NCBI RefSeq assembly: GCF_012222305.1
Contig: NZ_CP035730.1
Span: 992,001-1,056,000 of the forward strand
Reading direction: 5' to 3'
From: Sulfolobus sp. S-194
GTDB taxonomy: Archaea; Thermoproteota; Thermoprotei_A; Sulfolobales; Sulfolobaceae
Length of the DNA: 64,000 nucleotides
Shown here in pieces: positions 52,926 through 63,193 of the stretch. The position numbers and the translations under genes were made by a program. Below the pieces are notes generated by a model that searched no databases, was not told where the DNA came from, and saw only the letters and a list, made by a program, of their open reading frames with translations. Position 1 is the first letter of the stretch, and each line of letters opens with the position of its first letter.

Positions 52926-54911
52926 ATGTACTTTGTGTTCACAAAAGATGATAAGACTTACCTATATCTTGACGGTATAGTTAAAGAGGTTGAAATGAAG
53001 CTTAAACTCAAGGATAATATCGGTTATGTAGTAAAGTATGATAATGGAAAAATAAAAACAACGTCTACTCTGGTTTATGATAGCAAAAAACTATCTGGTT
53101 TAAAGGATGCTGTGCTAATAGGTAAAGTATTAGATGGATATCTCTTTGATGCAAGAGACTTTCTCGTTATACACTTTGATAAAATAAATAAAGAGATTGT
53201 TAATGGAGAGTATTTACTCGTTCAAGGAATCCCGGTTTTAAAGAACGATATTAGGTCTTTGATGGATTTAATGGATATAAGTTATGACTTAATTCAATAT
53301 ATGTTAAAGAATTATCATAATAATGAGGAAGTAAAGAGAAGGGCAATTATAAGTCTTGCAAGGCTGGGTAAATGTGAAGAAGCAATTAGCTACTACAAAC
53401 AGTTAGACCAAAGATATCCCGAAGAATCTTTAGCTGTAGCTGAATGTTTCGAAAAAATTGGTGAAGAACTTGAGGCACTAAAAATTTATTCATTCTTTTC
53501 TGAGATAAAATACAGAGAATTAGAGAAAAAATTAAGGGATAAGGCCAACAAACTGATTGATGAATTCGAAATTCAAGGGAATGTAAAATTATTGTTTGAA
53601 GCCTTATCAGTTCTCCCGACATATGATGCGCCAGCACTAAAACTTGGCTGGTACTTCTTAGGTAAAAAGAACTATAAGGAGGCTGTAAAGTATTTTGAAG
53701 AGGCATTAAAGAGAAGAAGAGATTTTAGCAATATGTTAACACTAGCAAATGCTTATATTTTAGCCAGTGAGTATAAGAAAGCACTTGACCTAATTGAAGA
53801 AGCTGAAAAAATAAGAAGAAATGCTCAGAGTGCGTATCTTAAGGGTTTAGCTTTAGAGAAACTAAACGCACCATCGAATGCACAAAAAGAGTTTTTGTTT
53901 GCATGTAGGGAGGGAGTAGTTGAGGCATGCAATAAAGTTAAACCTTATGAATTGTATACACCAACTGAGGATTTTGATCCAAATTCATGGGTCGGTTATG
54001 TACTTTATGGATATAAGGTGGAAAAAGTTATAGGAACAGGTGGAATGGGGTTCGTATTGCTAGTAGAGAAGAACATGAAGAAATTCGCTATGAAAGTTAT
54101 TAAAAAAGAGTTTAGATATGATGAATTACTTTATGAAATAGCAAAAATGCAAGAGATTTCTAAGGGATCAAAATACTTAGTTAAGATTATGGCTAGTTTC
54201 GTCGATGAAAACTTCTCTGATTATTACTCTTCACCTCCTGCAGTAGTAATGGAGTATATGGAGGGTGGTGATTTAAGAGAGATTCTTGTTAATCAAGAAT
54301 ATTCAACCTTACGTCACTCAAGTAAATGGCCTCAAATTGTGTCAGTGATATATAGTAAACTTGCTGATGCAATAATTCATGTTCATAAAAACGGTTATGT
54401 ACACTGTGACATTAAACCGTCTAATATATTGTTCAACAAAAAGTTACCTAAGTATGGGGAAGAAGCATTAGAAGCTTTACTTAATGAAGAAGTAGTTCCA
54501 AAACTTTCTGATTTAGGATCAGCTGTTAAAGTTGGTGTTCCGGTTATTCATTATACTCCTTACTATGCACATCCTTTGCAAAGATTTGGAGGGAAAGCGG
54601 AATACAACTTCGACGTTTACTCTTTCACAGTGTCACTTTATGTATCGCTAACAAATAATTTTCCCTTCTCGGAATGGTTAGAGAGAGAATTAGAAGAGGC
54701 AGTTACTGATCCTTCTAAAAGGGAAATAGCATTAAAAGACTTCTATTTAGCGGAACCTAGGCTTGAGCAAATACCGGAGGAGTTTAGAGATCTTATAGAG
54801 AGAGGACTTAGGGGAGAAATAACTCTAGAGGAGTTAAGTAGGGAACTGAGAATGATAAACAAATACAATTATAACTTACCTATTTCTGATAAAGAGGAGA
54901 TAAAAATATAA
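52926..54911 (+). CDS. Ser/Thr protein kinase with TPR-like repeats
   Basis: In this 661-residue protein, residues 1-110 are a beta-rich start. Residues 130-340 carry TPR-like helix pairs (AIISLARLGKCEEAISYYKQL, YFLGKKNYKEAVKYFEEALKR, ANAYILASEYKKALDLIEEAEK). The kinase domain at 362-655 has GTGGMGFVL (370-378), Lys390, HCDIKPSN (493-500) and DLG (529-531). It is cytoplasmic, with no membrane helices. It shares the H-x-D-IKPSN and DLGSA signatures with the membrane kinase in the window. A TATA box near 52894-52903 suggests its own promoter. Confidence 0.93.
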   Translation: MYFVFTKDDKTYLYLDGIVKEVEMKLKLKDNIGYVVKYDNGKIKTTSTLVYDSKKLSGLKDAVLIGKVLDGYLFDARDFLVIHFDKINKEIVNGEYLLVQGIPVLKNDIRSLMDLMDISYDLIQYMLKNYHNNEEVKRRAIISLARLGKCEEAISYYKQLDQRYPEESLAVAECFEKIGEELEALKIYSFFSEIKYRELEKKLRDKANKLIDEFEIQGNVKLLFEALSVLPTYDAPALKLGWYFLGKKNYKEAVKYFEEALKRRRDFSNMLTLANAYILASEYKKALDLIEEAEKIRRNAQSAYLKGLALEKLNAPSNAQKEFLFACREGVVEACNKVKPYELYTPTEDFDPNSWVGYVLYGYKVEKVIGTGGMGFVLLVEKNMKKFAMKVIKKEFRYDELLYEIAKMQEISKGSKYLVKIMASFVDENFSDYYSSPPAVVMEYMEGGDLREILVNQEYSTLRHSSKWPQIVSVIYSKLADAIIHVHKNGYVHCDIKPSNILFNKKLPKYGEEALEALLNEEVVPKLSDLGSAVKVGVPVIHYTPYYAHPLQRFGGKAEYNFDVYSFTVSLYVSLTNNFPFSEWLERELEEAVTDPSKREIALKDFYLAEPRLEQIPEEFRDLIERGLRGEITLEELSRELRMINKYNYNLPISDKEEIKI

Positions 54912-54978
54912 GGGAAAAGTTTATAAGAGCAGATCTTCTATTTTATTAAATAAATAACAGAGAGTAAGGGTGAAAAAT

Positions 54979-55167
54979 ATGGCAGAGATACAGCAATTTA
55001 GAATAAGTTTTGATGGGGCGTTTTACAAAATAGTTGAAGACGAAGATGCGGCAATTTTACTATTTGAAGGAATGCCAATTTCAGCAGCTTGCGTTGAACA
55101 TGGTAGTCATAAAGATCCGCATGAATGCCCCCATACAGAAAAGCTATTGAAAAAGATTTTTTCTTAA
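54979..55167 (+). CDS. Small Cys/His-containing protein, 62 residues
   Basis: The protein begins [20 protein letters not shown] and ends with [29 protein letters not shown]. Two Cys and four His lie within 15 residues of each other, which suggests a metal site. I chose ATG 54979 because GGGTGA sits 6-10 bases before it; the GTG at 54970 is in frame. The function is unknown. It overlaps the convergent ridA gene by 4 bases. Confidence 0.75.
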   Translation: MAEIQQFRISFDGAFYKIVEDEDAAILLFEGMPISAACVEHGSHKDPHECPHTEKLLKKIFS

Positions 55168-55541
55168 CTCTTCTGAGCTATAACAGTTATTTCTATTAAT
55201 ACGTCTCTTGGTAATCTTGAAACTTCTACAGTAACTCTTGCTGGAGGCTTATCTTTAAAATAATCAGCATAAACAGAATTAAAATCATTAAACATATTCA
55301 TATCTTTCAAAAATACAAAAACCATAACTACGTCCATTAATGAGAATCCAGCAGCATTAACAATTTCTTTAATATTTTCAAGTACTTGTCTTGTCTGTAC
55401 TTTTATATCTCCTTTTACAACTTCGTTAGTTTTAGGATCTAGAGGTATTTGACCAGAGACATAAAGTGTGTTTCCTATTTTAATAGCTTGAGAATAGGGT
55501 CCAACAGGTTTTGGGGCTTTCTCTGTAAATACAGTCTCCAT
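55164..55541 (-). CDS. ridA: RidA family (YjgF/UK114) enamine/imine deaminase
   Basis: The 125 residues match Rid[62 protein letters not shown], then [24 protein letters not shown], with the substrate Arg in PARVTVEV. RidA removes reactive 2-aminoacrylate made by PLP enzymes. From memory, a homologue from this locus in S. tokodaii has a known structure. Confidence 0.95.
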   Translation of the reverse strand: METVFTEKAPKPVGPYSQAIKIGNTLYVSGQIPLDPKTNEVVKGDIKVQTRQVLENIKEIVNAAGFSLMDVVMVFVFLKDMNMFNDFNSVYADYFKDKPPARVTVEVSRLPRDVLIEITVIAQKS

Positions 55542-55559
55542 ATGAGAAAGTAGTAAAAA

Positions 55560-55970
55560 CTAAATTTTACGTTTAATCCTCTCTAATCTGATAACTTCAT
55601 CTATATTCTCAGCTAATCTGTCTAAGTTTGATGAAACATAACGCTTTCCTAAAAATGCTGTAAGATTATTATCGTGTTCTAAAATTATCTGTAATGTATT
55701 GTTATCTTTCTTTCTTATATAGAGAATACCATTCCCCTTATCACTATCGTAAATTATTCTAGTCTCATCAACACCCTTATAAACTCTTCCTTTTACCTTA
55801 TATGAAAATGCTAGGAATTTTCCCTCTGCTTCAAAAATTTCTGGCTCACTACATTTAACTGAAGAAACACCAGGAAATACTTGCGGAATAGTAAAAGCTG
55901 GATCAGAAAATATAGTCATGACAACGTCTATATCTTGATTTGTCTTAATTTCTTTTTCTACTCTCATCAT
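55560..55970 (-). CDS. DUF3211 protein (SRPBCC-like, Sulfolobales)
   Basis: The 136 residues start MMRVEKEIKTNQDIDVVMTIFSDPAFTIPQVFPGVSSVKC and end with a long helix (YVSSNLDRLAENIDEVIRLE). The helix-grip pattern fits DUF3211, a Sulfolobales family for which, from memory, an S. tokodaii structure exists. Function is unknown; ligand binding is likely by fold. The gene lies 18 bases upstream of ridA on the same strand, so the two are probably co-transcribed. Confidence 0.82.
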   Translation of the reverse strand: MMRVEKEIKTNQDIDVVMTIFSDPAFTIPQVFPGVSSVKCSEPEIFEAEGKFLAFSYKVKGRVYKGVDETRIIYDSDKGNGILYIRKKDNNTLQIILEHDNNLTAFLGKRYVSSNLDRLAENIDEVIRLERIKRKI

Positions 55971-56000
55971 TTATAATTTTAAATATGATAGAATATATAG

Positions 56001-56825
56001 TTAACTTGTTTTTAAATGAAGCTGATAATGTAAGGCAATAATTAAATCTCTCTCAGTAATAATTCCAAGTGGTCTGTTTTTTGAATCTAGAATTAATAAT
56101 GAGCCAATCTTTTTCATAAGCATTGTAGCTGCTGCTTCGTTAATAGATTTCTCTGGATCAATACTATATATCTCATTTGTAGCTACTTCTTTAACTTTTT
56201 TATTAAAGAACATTTCGGGTTCATTCTTCAATATCGTTTTTGTCAATAGTTTTAACGAATCTGCAGCAGTTATTATTCCAACGACTTCGCCACTTTCGTT
56301 AATTACTGGTAATCTTCTAAATCCTCTTTTAATCATTAACTTAGTTGCATCGAATACGGGAACATCCTCATATACACTAGTTACTCTTTTAGTCATAAAT
56401 TTCTTTACCGAAAAAAGTTGATCTAAATCCTGGAAAATTAAAAGCATTTCCCTTTCTGTAACTATTCCAGTTACCTTCTTCATATCATTTACGACAGGCA
56501 AAGATCCAAAATTCCTTGCAACCATAATTGTTAGAGCATCTAGTACATCATCGTTCTCATAAACATATACTGGATTAGGTGTCATAACATATTTAACATC
56601 CTTATCAACTAAAGCAAAAATATCTCCCCTATCACATCCTTTTTCGCATCTTTCTACTACATAATTTAGTAAATCTCTAGTTGAAATTATGCCCTTAATT
56701 TCATTGTCCTCAACGATAACTCTTCCTATTCCTTTTTCGTTAACCTTCTTAAATGCTTCCAATAATTTACTACTAACAGAAACTGTAGGGGGATTTGTAA
56801 TCATGAGGGTTTTTACTAACATCAT
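56001..56825 (-). CDS. Four-CBS-domain protein
   Basis: The 274 residues have four CBS units starting near 1, 73, 137 and 208. These include VKTLMITNPPTVSVSSKLLEAF, VKYVMTPNPVYVYENDDVLDAL, VKKFMTKRVTSVYEDVPVFDAT and VKEVATNEIYSIDPEKSINEAA, each with a GIISTRD, GIVTERE, GIITAAD or GIITERD end. An insertion with Cys (CEKGCDRGD) sits in unit 1. Pairs probably bind AMP, ATP or SAM. A TATA (TTTATATTG, about 56846-56854) precedes an ATG pair. It is the second such protein in the window. Confidence 0.92.
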   Translation of the reverse strand: MMLVKTLMITNPPTVSVSSKLLEAFKKVNEKGIGRVIVEDNEIKGIISTRDLLNYVVERCEKGCDRGDIFALVDKDVKYVMTPNPVYVYENDDVLDALTIMVARNFGSLPVVNDMKKVTGIVTEREMLLIFQDLDQLFSVKKFMTKRVTSVYEDVPVFDATKLMIKRGFRRLPVINESGEVVGIITAADSLKLLTKTILKNEPEMFFNKKVKEVATNEIYSIDPEKSINEAAATMLMKKIGSLLILDSKNRPLGIITERDLIIALHYQLHLKTS

Positions 56826-56873
56826 TTCTAAAGTGTAGTTTAAACAATATAAATCTTTAGAAATGCTTATTCT

Positions 56874-58700
56874 TCAAAGGGAGAGAAGCTTATTTATTGC
56901 TCTATATACTTCAGCAACACTCCATGCCTGAGCTATACAGCCAGCTGGCAAATATGGAGGAACATCTTCATATAATTCTGGAATGAATCCTCTATTCTTT
57001 TTTGCATATTCCAATAAAGGTTTAACTACATCTAAAATGAGCTTATTCTTAATTACATCACTTTCAATTTTTAATTTAGCATCCACATATGCACCGATTA
57101 ACCACGGCCATATTGGACCATTATGATAAGCCTCATCCCGGCTCTTCCTATCCCCTCTATATGTTGGCTTATATTTTGGATCTCTTCTAGATAAGGTACT
57201 TAACCCAAAAGGTCTCAATAACTCATTCTCTATTGTTGTTAACATAATTTTCCCTATGTCCTCGCTCATTATATTAAATGGTAAAGATAATGCAAATAAC
57301 TGGTTTGGTCTTATAGATTTGTCTGGAATTAAATAGGGATCTAAATAATCATAAGCACCCCAACTAGAGACGAATTTTTCATTAAAACTAGCCTTTGTCT
57401 TCTCAGCTAGTTCTTTATACATACTATTCTTATCCTCTACAATGTTAGTGAAGAAATCCATAATCATTAAGGCATTATACCATAAAGCATTTATCTCAAC
57501 AGCTGCTCCTTCTCTTGGAGTGACAACATGACTATCATAAGATGCGTCCATCCAGGTCCTTGGTGCTCCACGATGAAACAGTAAACCCTCTTTTATGTAT
57601 ACTACTCCATTCCCTTTTGCATAATTTTCAACAATATCTTGTAATTTAGGATATATTTTTCTAATAAATTCTTTATCCTTACTATATAGATAATATGAAT
57701 AAATGGAATTTATAGCCCATAAGCTTACATCAACACCAACATAAATAGGTTCTCCGTTAGCTGTAATATGATTAGGTAAAAGTCCCTTATTTTCATAATC
57801 TAAATAACGTAAAATAATGTCTTTAGCTTGATCAAAGAATCTGTTAAGTAAAAGTAAACCTTCCATTGAAATGAAAGTGTCCCTACCCCATTCATCAAAC
57901 CAATGATAGCCAGCAATTATACTCCAACCTGTCTTTCCTTTTACTACAAAGTCTCTTGATGACATCGATAAAAGCCTTAGTAAATCACTAGGAGAATTTT
58001 CGGCATTTACATTAGTAGATTTATCATAATATACAGTAATTGTTGCTTCATTACTTGTATAAATACAGAAAGGATTAAATAAATCTTCCTTATAGTTGGA
58101 ACCTCTTTCATAATCAAGCCTATAAAAGAAATTATAATACCAATACCCTGTTAGCTCTATTCTAGTCTTTGTTGATTCTATGTAAAAATGTAATATTGGC
58201 ATGTTATCCTTTAATATCTCTATTTTATTTCCTTCTATGACTGAATCAAAATACGTTCCTTTTTCTGTAACTAAATGATGACTTCTAAATGTTATTAATG
58301 GGCAAATCTTTAATTCTCCTTTATCAGCTTTATAGCTTATTGTAACAGCGTTTTCATACTCATGAGCTATTAGAACCTTTTCAAGAGTAACTTTACCGTA
58401 TTCGTAAACCCATTTAACATAATTCTTCTCCCACTTGAAGTTTTCCAAATATTTATATCCTTCTGGGTAATATACGTCAAAATATCTATTAGTATTTATC
58501 GGATATTCCTCGTTATCGATCATCATAAAATCCTCAAATTTTGAAAGAACTAAATACCTCTTATGAGGCTGATTCAATGGAACTATTAAAAATCCATGAT
58601 AAGTCCTACTATTTATCCCACAAATTGTAGATGATGCATACCCTCCAGTTTTAAAAGGCAATATCCATTCGTGGTATTCGCATTCCTCGGGATCAATCAT
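56874..58700 (-). CDS. Archaeal glycogen-debranching enzyme (amylo-alpha-1,6-glucosidase)
   Basis: This 608-residue enzyme hydrolyses alpha-1,6 branches. N-terminal domain: [39 protein letters not shown]. The C-terminal (alpha/alpha)6 catalytic domain has [50 protein letters not shown] and [19 protein letters not shown]. It is separated by 17 bases from the GH15 gene in the same direction, so the glycogen genes form one minus-strand operon. Confidence 0.94.
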   Translation of the reverse strand: MIDPEECEYHEWILPFKTGGYASSTICGINSRTYHGFLIVPLNQPHKRYLVLSKFEDFMMIDNEEYPINTNRYFDVYYPEGYKYLENFKWEKNYVKWVYEYGKVTLEKVLIAHEYENAVTISYKADKGELKICPLITFRSHHLVTEKGTYFDSVIEGNKIEILKDNMPILHFYIESTKTRIELTGYWYYNFFYRLDYERGSNYKEDLFNPFCIYTSNEATITVYYDKSTNVNAENSPSDLLRLLSMSSRDFVVKGKTGWSIIAGYHWFDEWGRDTFISMEGLLLLNRFFDQAKDIILRYLDYENKGLLPNHITANGEPIYVGVDVSLWAINSIYSYYLYSKDKEFIRKIYPKLQDIVENYAKGNGVVYIKEGLLFHRGAPRTWMDASYDSHVVTPREGAAVEINALWYNALMIMDFFTNIVEDKNSMYKELAEKTKASFNEKFVSSWGAYDYLDPYLIPDKSIRPNQLFALSLPFNIMSEDIGKIMLTTIENELLRPFGLSTLSRRDPKYKPTYRGDRKSRDEAYHNGPIWPWLIGAYVDAKLKIESDVIKNKLILDVVKPLLEYAKKNRGFIPELYEDVPPYLPAGCIAQAWSVAEVYRAINKLLSL

Positions 58701-58717
58701 TAGGTATTCATTTCTAC

Positions 58718-60565
58718 TTATCTGGATATTAACTTATCTATTGCAATTATAAATTCTGCATGAGACCACACTAGAGGAACAACAGAAGTAGATGTAAAAT
58801 TTTCAGGATCTACTTGCTCTGGTAATAATCCGCTAGGCAAAGCTTTACTCATAGCCCAATTAATGTACTCTAATGCCTTTTCTCTTTGTCCTAGATCTAA
58901 ATAGTATTCAGCTAACCATAATGTAGTGATTATCCAAGGATTAGGCTGGTTCTTTACCCTTTTATACATATCATTCTCGTACCTTGCAATACCACCATTT
59001 ACCTTTATTGAATTTTCAATAGCTCTTATTGTATTGATCATGATAGGATCTCTTACATCAACCATTCCGAAAAAGTAAGGAGAATACATACTGGCGTCTA
59101 TAACAAGATCTTTGTTTCCATTCTCATCAATTCTTCTTATAAATCTACCATTATGCACCATTCTTCTTAACGCTTCTTCCTTCATATATTCAGCAACATC
59201 TAGCATATCAGATGCTAATACTTCATCTCCAATATCTCTTACTAATTCAGAAGCCGAGACTAAAGCTCCGTAAACAGTTGAGACTGTATAAATATGAATT
59301 CCGTATCTTTCTTCCCATAAATCAAAACTTGGCTTCGGTAAACCATCTTCTACATATCTCATGAGGAACCTAATAGCCGGTCTTAAAAAATTTCTAAAAA
59401 TATCTATGAGCTCATCAATATCTTTATATATTTGATAGTGATTAGCAATAGCCCAAACTTGTAATGCAGTCTCATCTTCTTGAATCGGATAAATTTGTTT
59501 ACCTCTAAAAATCCATGGGTGCCATGAGCTAGCTAACGTCTTATCTGGATTGTACTTATGATATAAAAAACCCTCTTCTGTGACGACTTCGGAAATAAAT
59601 TGATAATGCTTCATTGCAATATCCCCGTAACCAGAAATGTCTAATGCATGAGCTGAAATTGCACTATCTCTAGGCCAACAATAGTTGTAGGAATCACCAT
59701 ATAGTCCAACAAAACTATAGTCAGAAGAAGCTATGATTGAACCATTAACATCCATATGATTTTTTATAACGAGTAGACTTATTTTATATAATTTTTCTAC
59801 GTTCTTCTCATTGATCTGCTTAGCTCTCCTTATCCAATTTTGCCAAAACATATAATTGCTCGTAAAAGTAGTCTCAACAGATGTAGGAGAAATCCTTGAA
59901 AGAAGTTTTCTTAAATCAGATAATTTCCTTTCAAAGGCCAAGACGAAGTAAGCTTTATCTGTACCTTTTGGAAGCAAATCTAAATCTACTGCCATTGCAA
60001 ATTGTACATTTCCATTATCAATTGGTTTCATACTAAGTCTTCCATCTTGCACATCGTAATAAACTTCGTCTTTTCCTATCGTGTACTCAGTTAGTTCCTT
60101 CATTATTCCAAAAAGCTTAGCCCCTACATATCTTTTAGATTTATAATGTATTATTGAGGAAGTTTGAGGATCAAAAAATGCAGTATCACCAAACGAACTT
60201 GAATATAAATCTAGATCTATAAGAAATATAAGTTTTCCCTTTATTTCTTCATTACCTTTATTCAAAATCTTAATGATTCTGTAATAAAGTGGATCATGAA
60301 GATCTGTAAAATCATAAAACACTAAAGAAACAGTGTCATTTATATCAGCTCTTATCTCTGCTATGTTTATGTCTTGCATATAATTTACAGTAACTTTCCA
60401 CTTACTATCCTCATATATGTTTTTTCCGTCAAAGAAATAATATCTAATTGGTTTACCAGCACTTTGATTTTCCATTCCAACATATGGAAAATAAAGATCT
60501 GTTAATCTGCCAAACTCATCAATATTGATTAATATTCTGCCATTTCCTATATTGAGATATCTCAT
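58718..60565 (-). CDS. GH15 glucoamylase-type glucan hydrolase
   Basis: This 615-residue inverting hydrolase releases glucose from alpha-glucans. An N-terminal beta-sandwich (1-240) precedes the (alpha/alpha)6 barrel with [22 protein letters not shown]. The acid is in [25 protein letters not shown] and the base region is [30 protein letters not shown]. No signal peptide is present, so it is likely intracellular, acting on glycogen. It overlaps the nucleotidyltransferase gene by 4 bases. Confidence 0.94.
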   Translation of the reverse strand: MRYLNIGNGRILINIDEFGRLTDLYFPYVGMENQSAGKPIRYYFFDGKNIYEDSKWKVTVNYMQDINIAEIRADINDTVSLVFYDFTDLHDPLYYRIIKILNKGNEEIKGKLIFLIDLDLYSSSFGDTAFFDPQTSSIIHYKSKRYVGAKLFGIMKELTEYTIGKDEVYYDVQDGRLSMKPIDNGNVQFAMAVDLDLLPKGTDKAYFVLAFERKLSDLRKLLSRISPTSVETTFTSNYMFWQNWIRRAKQINEKNVEKLYKISLLVIKNHMDVNGSIIASSDYSFVGLYGDSYNYCWPRDSAISAHALDISGYGDIAMKHYQFISEVVTEEGFLYHKYNPDKTLASSWHPWIFRGKQIYPIQEDETALQVWAIANHYQIYKDIDELIDIFRNFLRPAIRFLMRYVEDGLPKPSFDLWEERYGIHIYTVSTVYGALVSASELVRDIGDEVLASDMLDVAEYMKEEALRRMVHNGRFIRRIDENGNKDLVIDASMYSPYFFGMVDVRDPIMINTIRAIENSIKVNGGIARYENDMYKRVKNQPNPWIITTLWLAEYYLDLGQREKALEYINWAMSKALPSGLLPEQVDPENFTSTSVVPLVWSHAEFIIAIDKLISR

Positions 60566-61821
60566 GTTAATATCGTATCGTATATCTTACTCTCAGAATT
60601 TATAAGTTTATGAGGGTAGATTTTTGAATTAGTAATTTCACTGCCCTCTCCTATTACAGTATCATCGGCAATGACACTATTAATTATCCTAGTAGGCTTT
60701 GAAGAAGTAGATCTTATCTCAACATGTCTACCAATTATAGATTTTTCAATTATCGCATTATCCCCTATATATACTCTATCCATTATAGAACTTCTTACAA
60801 TTTTAACACCTTTCCCTATTATTGTAAAGTTATCTATGGCAGATTCCTCAATGTAAGTCCCACTACCAATTTGACAATGTCTTCCAATAAGTATATCTCC
60901 CTCTAGTTTTAAATCCCCTTTTCTGTACATTCTCTTTATAATTATCCTTCTCTTTCTTGAGTCTGGACTAGTTCCTTGAACGAAAATCCTCCTATTAGTA
61001 TCAATCCTCATCCCTTGCATATCATCATCAGAGAGAGTTTTTAGTAATGTCAACATTGCTTCCAGGTATCTATCTGGTGTACCCACATCAAACCATAAAT
61101 TCTCTGTGATATATCCATAAACTGGATAACCCTTCTTAATAAGGTAAGGTATTATATCTTTGCCGAAATCCATCTTACCTAATTTCAACATTTCCTCTAC
61201 TTCTTCATTCTTGAATACGTCACGTATCTCCGGGCTAATCACATAAATTCCCGTATTTGCCAAATCTGATGGTGCGTCCTCTCTTCTTTTTGGCTTCTCA
61301 ACAAACCTCTTTATTCTCATATCGTTATTTAACTCCGCTACACCAAACTCTTCAACATTCTCGACTTTCTTTAAAACTATAGTCATAAACGCTTTCTTTT
61401 CTTCGTGGTACTCAAGAACTTTATTAACATCAAGTTTAAAGAGATTATCCCCTTGAACTACAAAAAATGGTTCTTTTACATCGTAATATTCTACAGCGAT
61501 TTTAACAGCATGTGCATTTCCAACAGTCTCGGCTCTCGGAATATATTTAAAGTGAACTCTTGGCTTTATATGATACCTTGCTGAAAATCCTATCCCTTCT
61601 TTATATAGATCAAACAAAGACCTATAATTTACATACCCTTTTACACCAAAGATAAACTCCTTTATTCCTTGCCTCGCTAATTCTAAAATTGTGTATTCTA
61701 TTAACGGTCTATTCAGAAGTCTTACCGCAGCTTTTGATGTTTCCACGGTTAACGGTCTTAATCTTGTTGCTTCACCGCCTATAGGGATTATAACTTTTAT
61801 ATCTTCTAGTTTCCATGCCAT
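60562..61821 (-). CDS. Glucose-1-phosphate-type sugar nucleotidyltransferase
   Basis: This 419-residue enzyme has a Rossmann-like transferase domain ([85 protein letters not shown]). A C-terminal left-handed beta-helix follows ([55 protein letters not shown]). It probably makes ADP- or UDP-glucose for the glycogen synthase encoded at the window edge. It heads the minus-strand run with GH15 and debranching enzyme, and it is divergent from the GH57 gene. Confidence 0.93.
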   Translation of the reverse strand: MAWKLEDIKVIIPIGGEATRLRPLTVETSKAAVRLLNRPLIEYTILELARQGIKEFIFGVKGYVNYRSLFDLYKEGIGFSARYHIKPRVHFKYIPRAETVGNAHAVKIAVEYYDVKEPFFVVQGDNLFKLDVNKVLEYHEEKKAFMTIVLKKVENVEEFGVAELNNDMRIKRFVEKPKRREDAPSDLANTGIYVISPEIRDVFKNEEVEEMLKLGKMDFGKDIIPYLIKKGYPVYGYITENLWFDVGTPDRYLEAMLTLLKTLSDDDMQGMRIDTNRRIFVQGTSPDSRKRRIIIKRMYRKGDLKLEGDILIGRHCQIGSGTYIEESAIDNFTIIGKGVKIVRSSIMDRVYIGDNAIIEKSIIGRHVEIRSTSSKPTRIINSVIADDTVIGEGSEITNSKIYPHKLINSESKIYDTILT

Positions 61822-61861
61822 TATGTAAATTTAATAATTCATTACTTATAAAGAATATAGT
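61822..61861. promoter_or_regulatory. Divergent promoter of the glycogen cluster
   Basis: Forty bases separate the two ATGs. The plus-strand TATA (AATTTAATAA, 61828-61837) is about 29 bases before the GH57 ATG. The minus-strand TATA (CTTATAAG, 61845-61853 on the plus strand) is about 28 bases before the transferase ATG. The two promoters interlock, so synthesis and breakdown genes may be jointly controlled. Confidence 0.7.
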
Positions 61862-63193
61862 ATGAGAAGAGTGATTATAGGATTTGAAGTTCATCAACCA
61901 TTTAGGATTAGAAGAAACTACTTTTGGGATCCGGTTATTAGAGGAGGCCCATTAACAAAATATTTTGATGATAATCTAAATAGGGAGATTTTCGAAAGAG
62001 TTAAGAACAAGTGTTATATTCCGGCAACTAGGATTCTTCTTGAAGAGATTGAGAATGGAGAAAGTGAAGGTTATGATTTCAAATTCTTCTTTTCCCTATC
62101 TGGAACTTTCATAGAACAAGCTGAAAAGTGGGGTAAAGATGTCTTAGAGTTATTTCAACAATTATCTTACACGCATAAAGTTGAATTCTTATCTCAAACG
62201 TATTATCATTCTGTTACGTCTCTTTGGGAAGATCTAACTGAATGGAAAGAACAAGTTCAAATGCATAAAAGCCTAATTAGGGACTATTTTGGGCAAGAAC
62301 CTGTTACCTTTGAAAACACAGAATTACTTTTAACACCTAGGATAATAAAGGAAATTGAAAAGTTAGGGTTTAAAGCTGTAATAACTGAAGGTAAAGAAAG
62401 CTTATTAAAGGGAAAAAGTCCCAATAGAGTATATAGAATAAGAGATACAAAACTTTCTATATTTTTGAGGAATTATACGTTAAGTGATGATATAGCCTTC
62501 AGATTTTCTAATCCAAATTGGGATCAATATCCGTTAACAGCTTCAAAATTCGCCGATTGGGTATCATGGTCTGAAGGAGAAATAGGATTGATCTTTGTGG
62601 ATTATGAAACTTTTGGTGAACATCATTGGCCGGAAAGTGGTATCCTTGATTTCTTAAGATGGTTACCAAGAGAACTTCATAGAAGAGGGATTGAATTTAA
62701 ACTGCCAAGAGAAGTTTATAAAGAATATTATGATGAGATCATTATTGATTCTACAGTTTCTTGGGCTGACATTAACAAGGATGAAAGCAGTTGGTTGGGA
62801 AATATAATGCAATGGGCTTACGATGAAATGGTAAGAAGAACTGAAATGCTAGCAAAAGAAGCTGGCGGAGAATATCTTAAAGCATGGAGATATTTTACAA
62901 CTAGTGATCATTATTATTATATGTTTTTAGGAAGTGGTGGTCCGGCTGAAGTTCACTCTTACTTCAGTTCTTTTAACTCTCCCATAGATGCATTCATTAA
63001 TGAGTTTTACGCAATTACAATGTTTCAAGACGAACTCCTTAAACTTTTAAACATTAATAACGAACCGTTCATATTTTATAAAAATGGGAAAAGAAGTAGT
63101 GAAGCATGGAATGAAAATCAGTTTAAGGAAATTATAAATAGGGCTCAAGAGTTTAAAGGTTATGAAAAATATTTAAAAGAGTGGCTGAAATGA
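61862..63193 (+). CDS. GH57 family alpha-amylase / glucan-modifying enzyme
   Basis: The 443 residues contain GH57 motifs: IGFEVHQPFRIRRN (motif 1), FFFSLSGTFIEQAEKWG (motif 2), EPVTFENTELLLTPRIIKEIEKLG with the nucleophile Glu (motif 3), and LIFVDYETFGEHHWPESGILDFLRWLP with the Asp acid/base (motif 4). Motif 5 corresponds to the helix containing YFTTSDHYYYMFLGSGG. It hydrolyses or rearranges alpha-glucans in the cytoplasm. Its stop overlaps the glycogen synthase start (ATGA), so the two are coupled. Confidence 0.93.
   Translation: MRRVIIGFEVHQPFRIRRNYFWDPVIRGGPLTKYFDDNLNREIFERVKNKCYIPATRILLEEIENGESEGYDFKFFFSLSGTFIEQAEKWGKDVLELFQQLSYTHKVEFLSQTYYHSVTSLWEDLTEWKEQVQMHKSLIRDYFGQEPVTFENTELLLTPRIIKEIEKLGFKAVITEGKESLLKGKSPNRVYRIRDTKLSIFLRNYTLSDDIAFRFSNPNWDQYPLTASKFADWVSWSEGEIGLIFVDYETFGEHHWPESGILDFLRWLPRELHRRGIEFKLPREVYKEYYDEIIIDSTVSWADINKDESSWLGNIMQWAYDEMVRRTEMLAKEAGGEYLKAWRYFTTSDHYYYMFLGSGGPAEVHSYFSSFNSPIDAFINEFYAITMFQDELLKLLNINNEPFIFYKNGKRSSEAWNENQFKEIINRAQEFKGYEKYLKEWLK

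Noticed and set aside
53386-53706. 106-residue minus-strand frame inside the TPR kinase
   Set aside because: Antisense shadow; the plus strand shows regular TPR-like helices.
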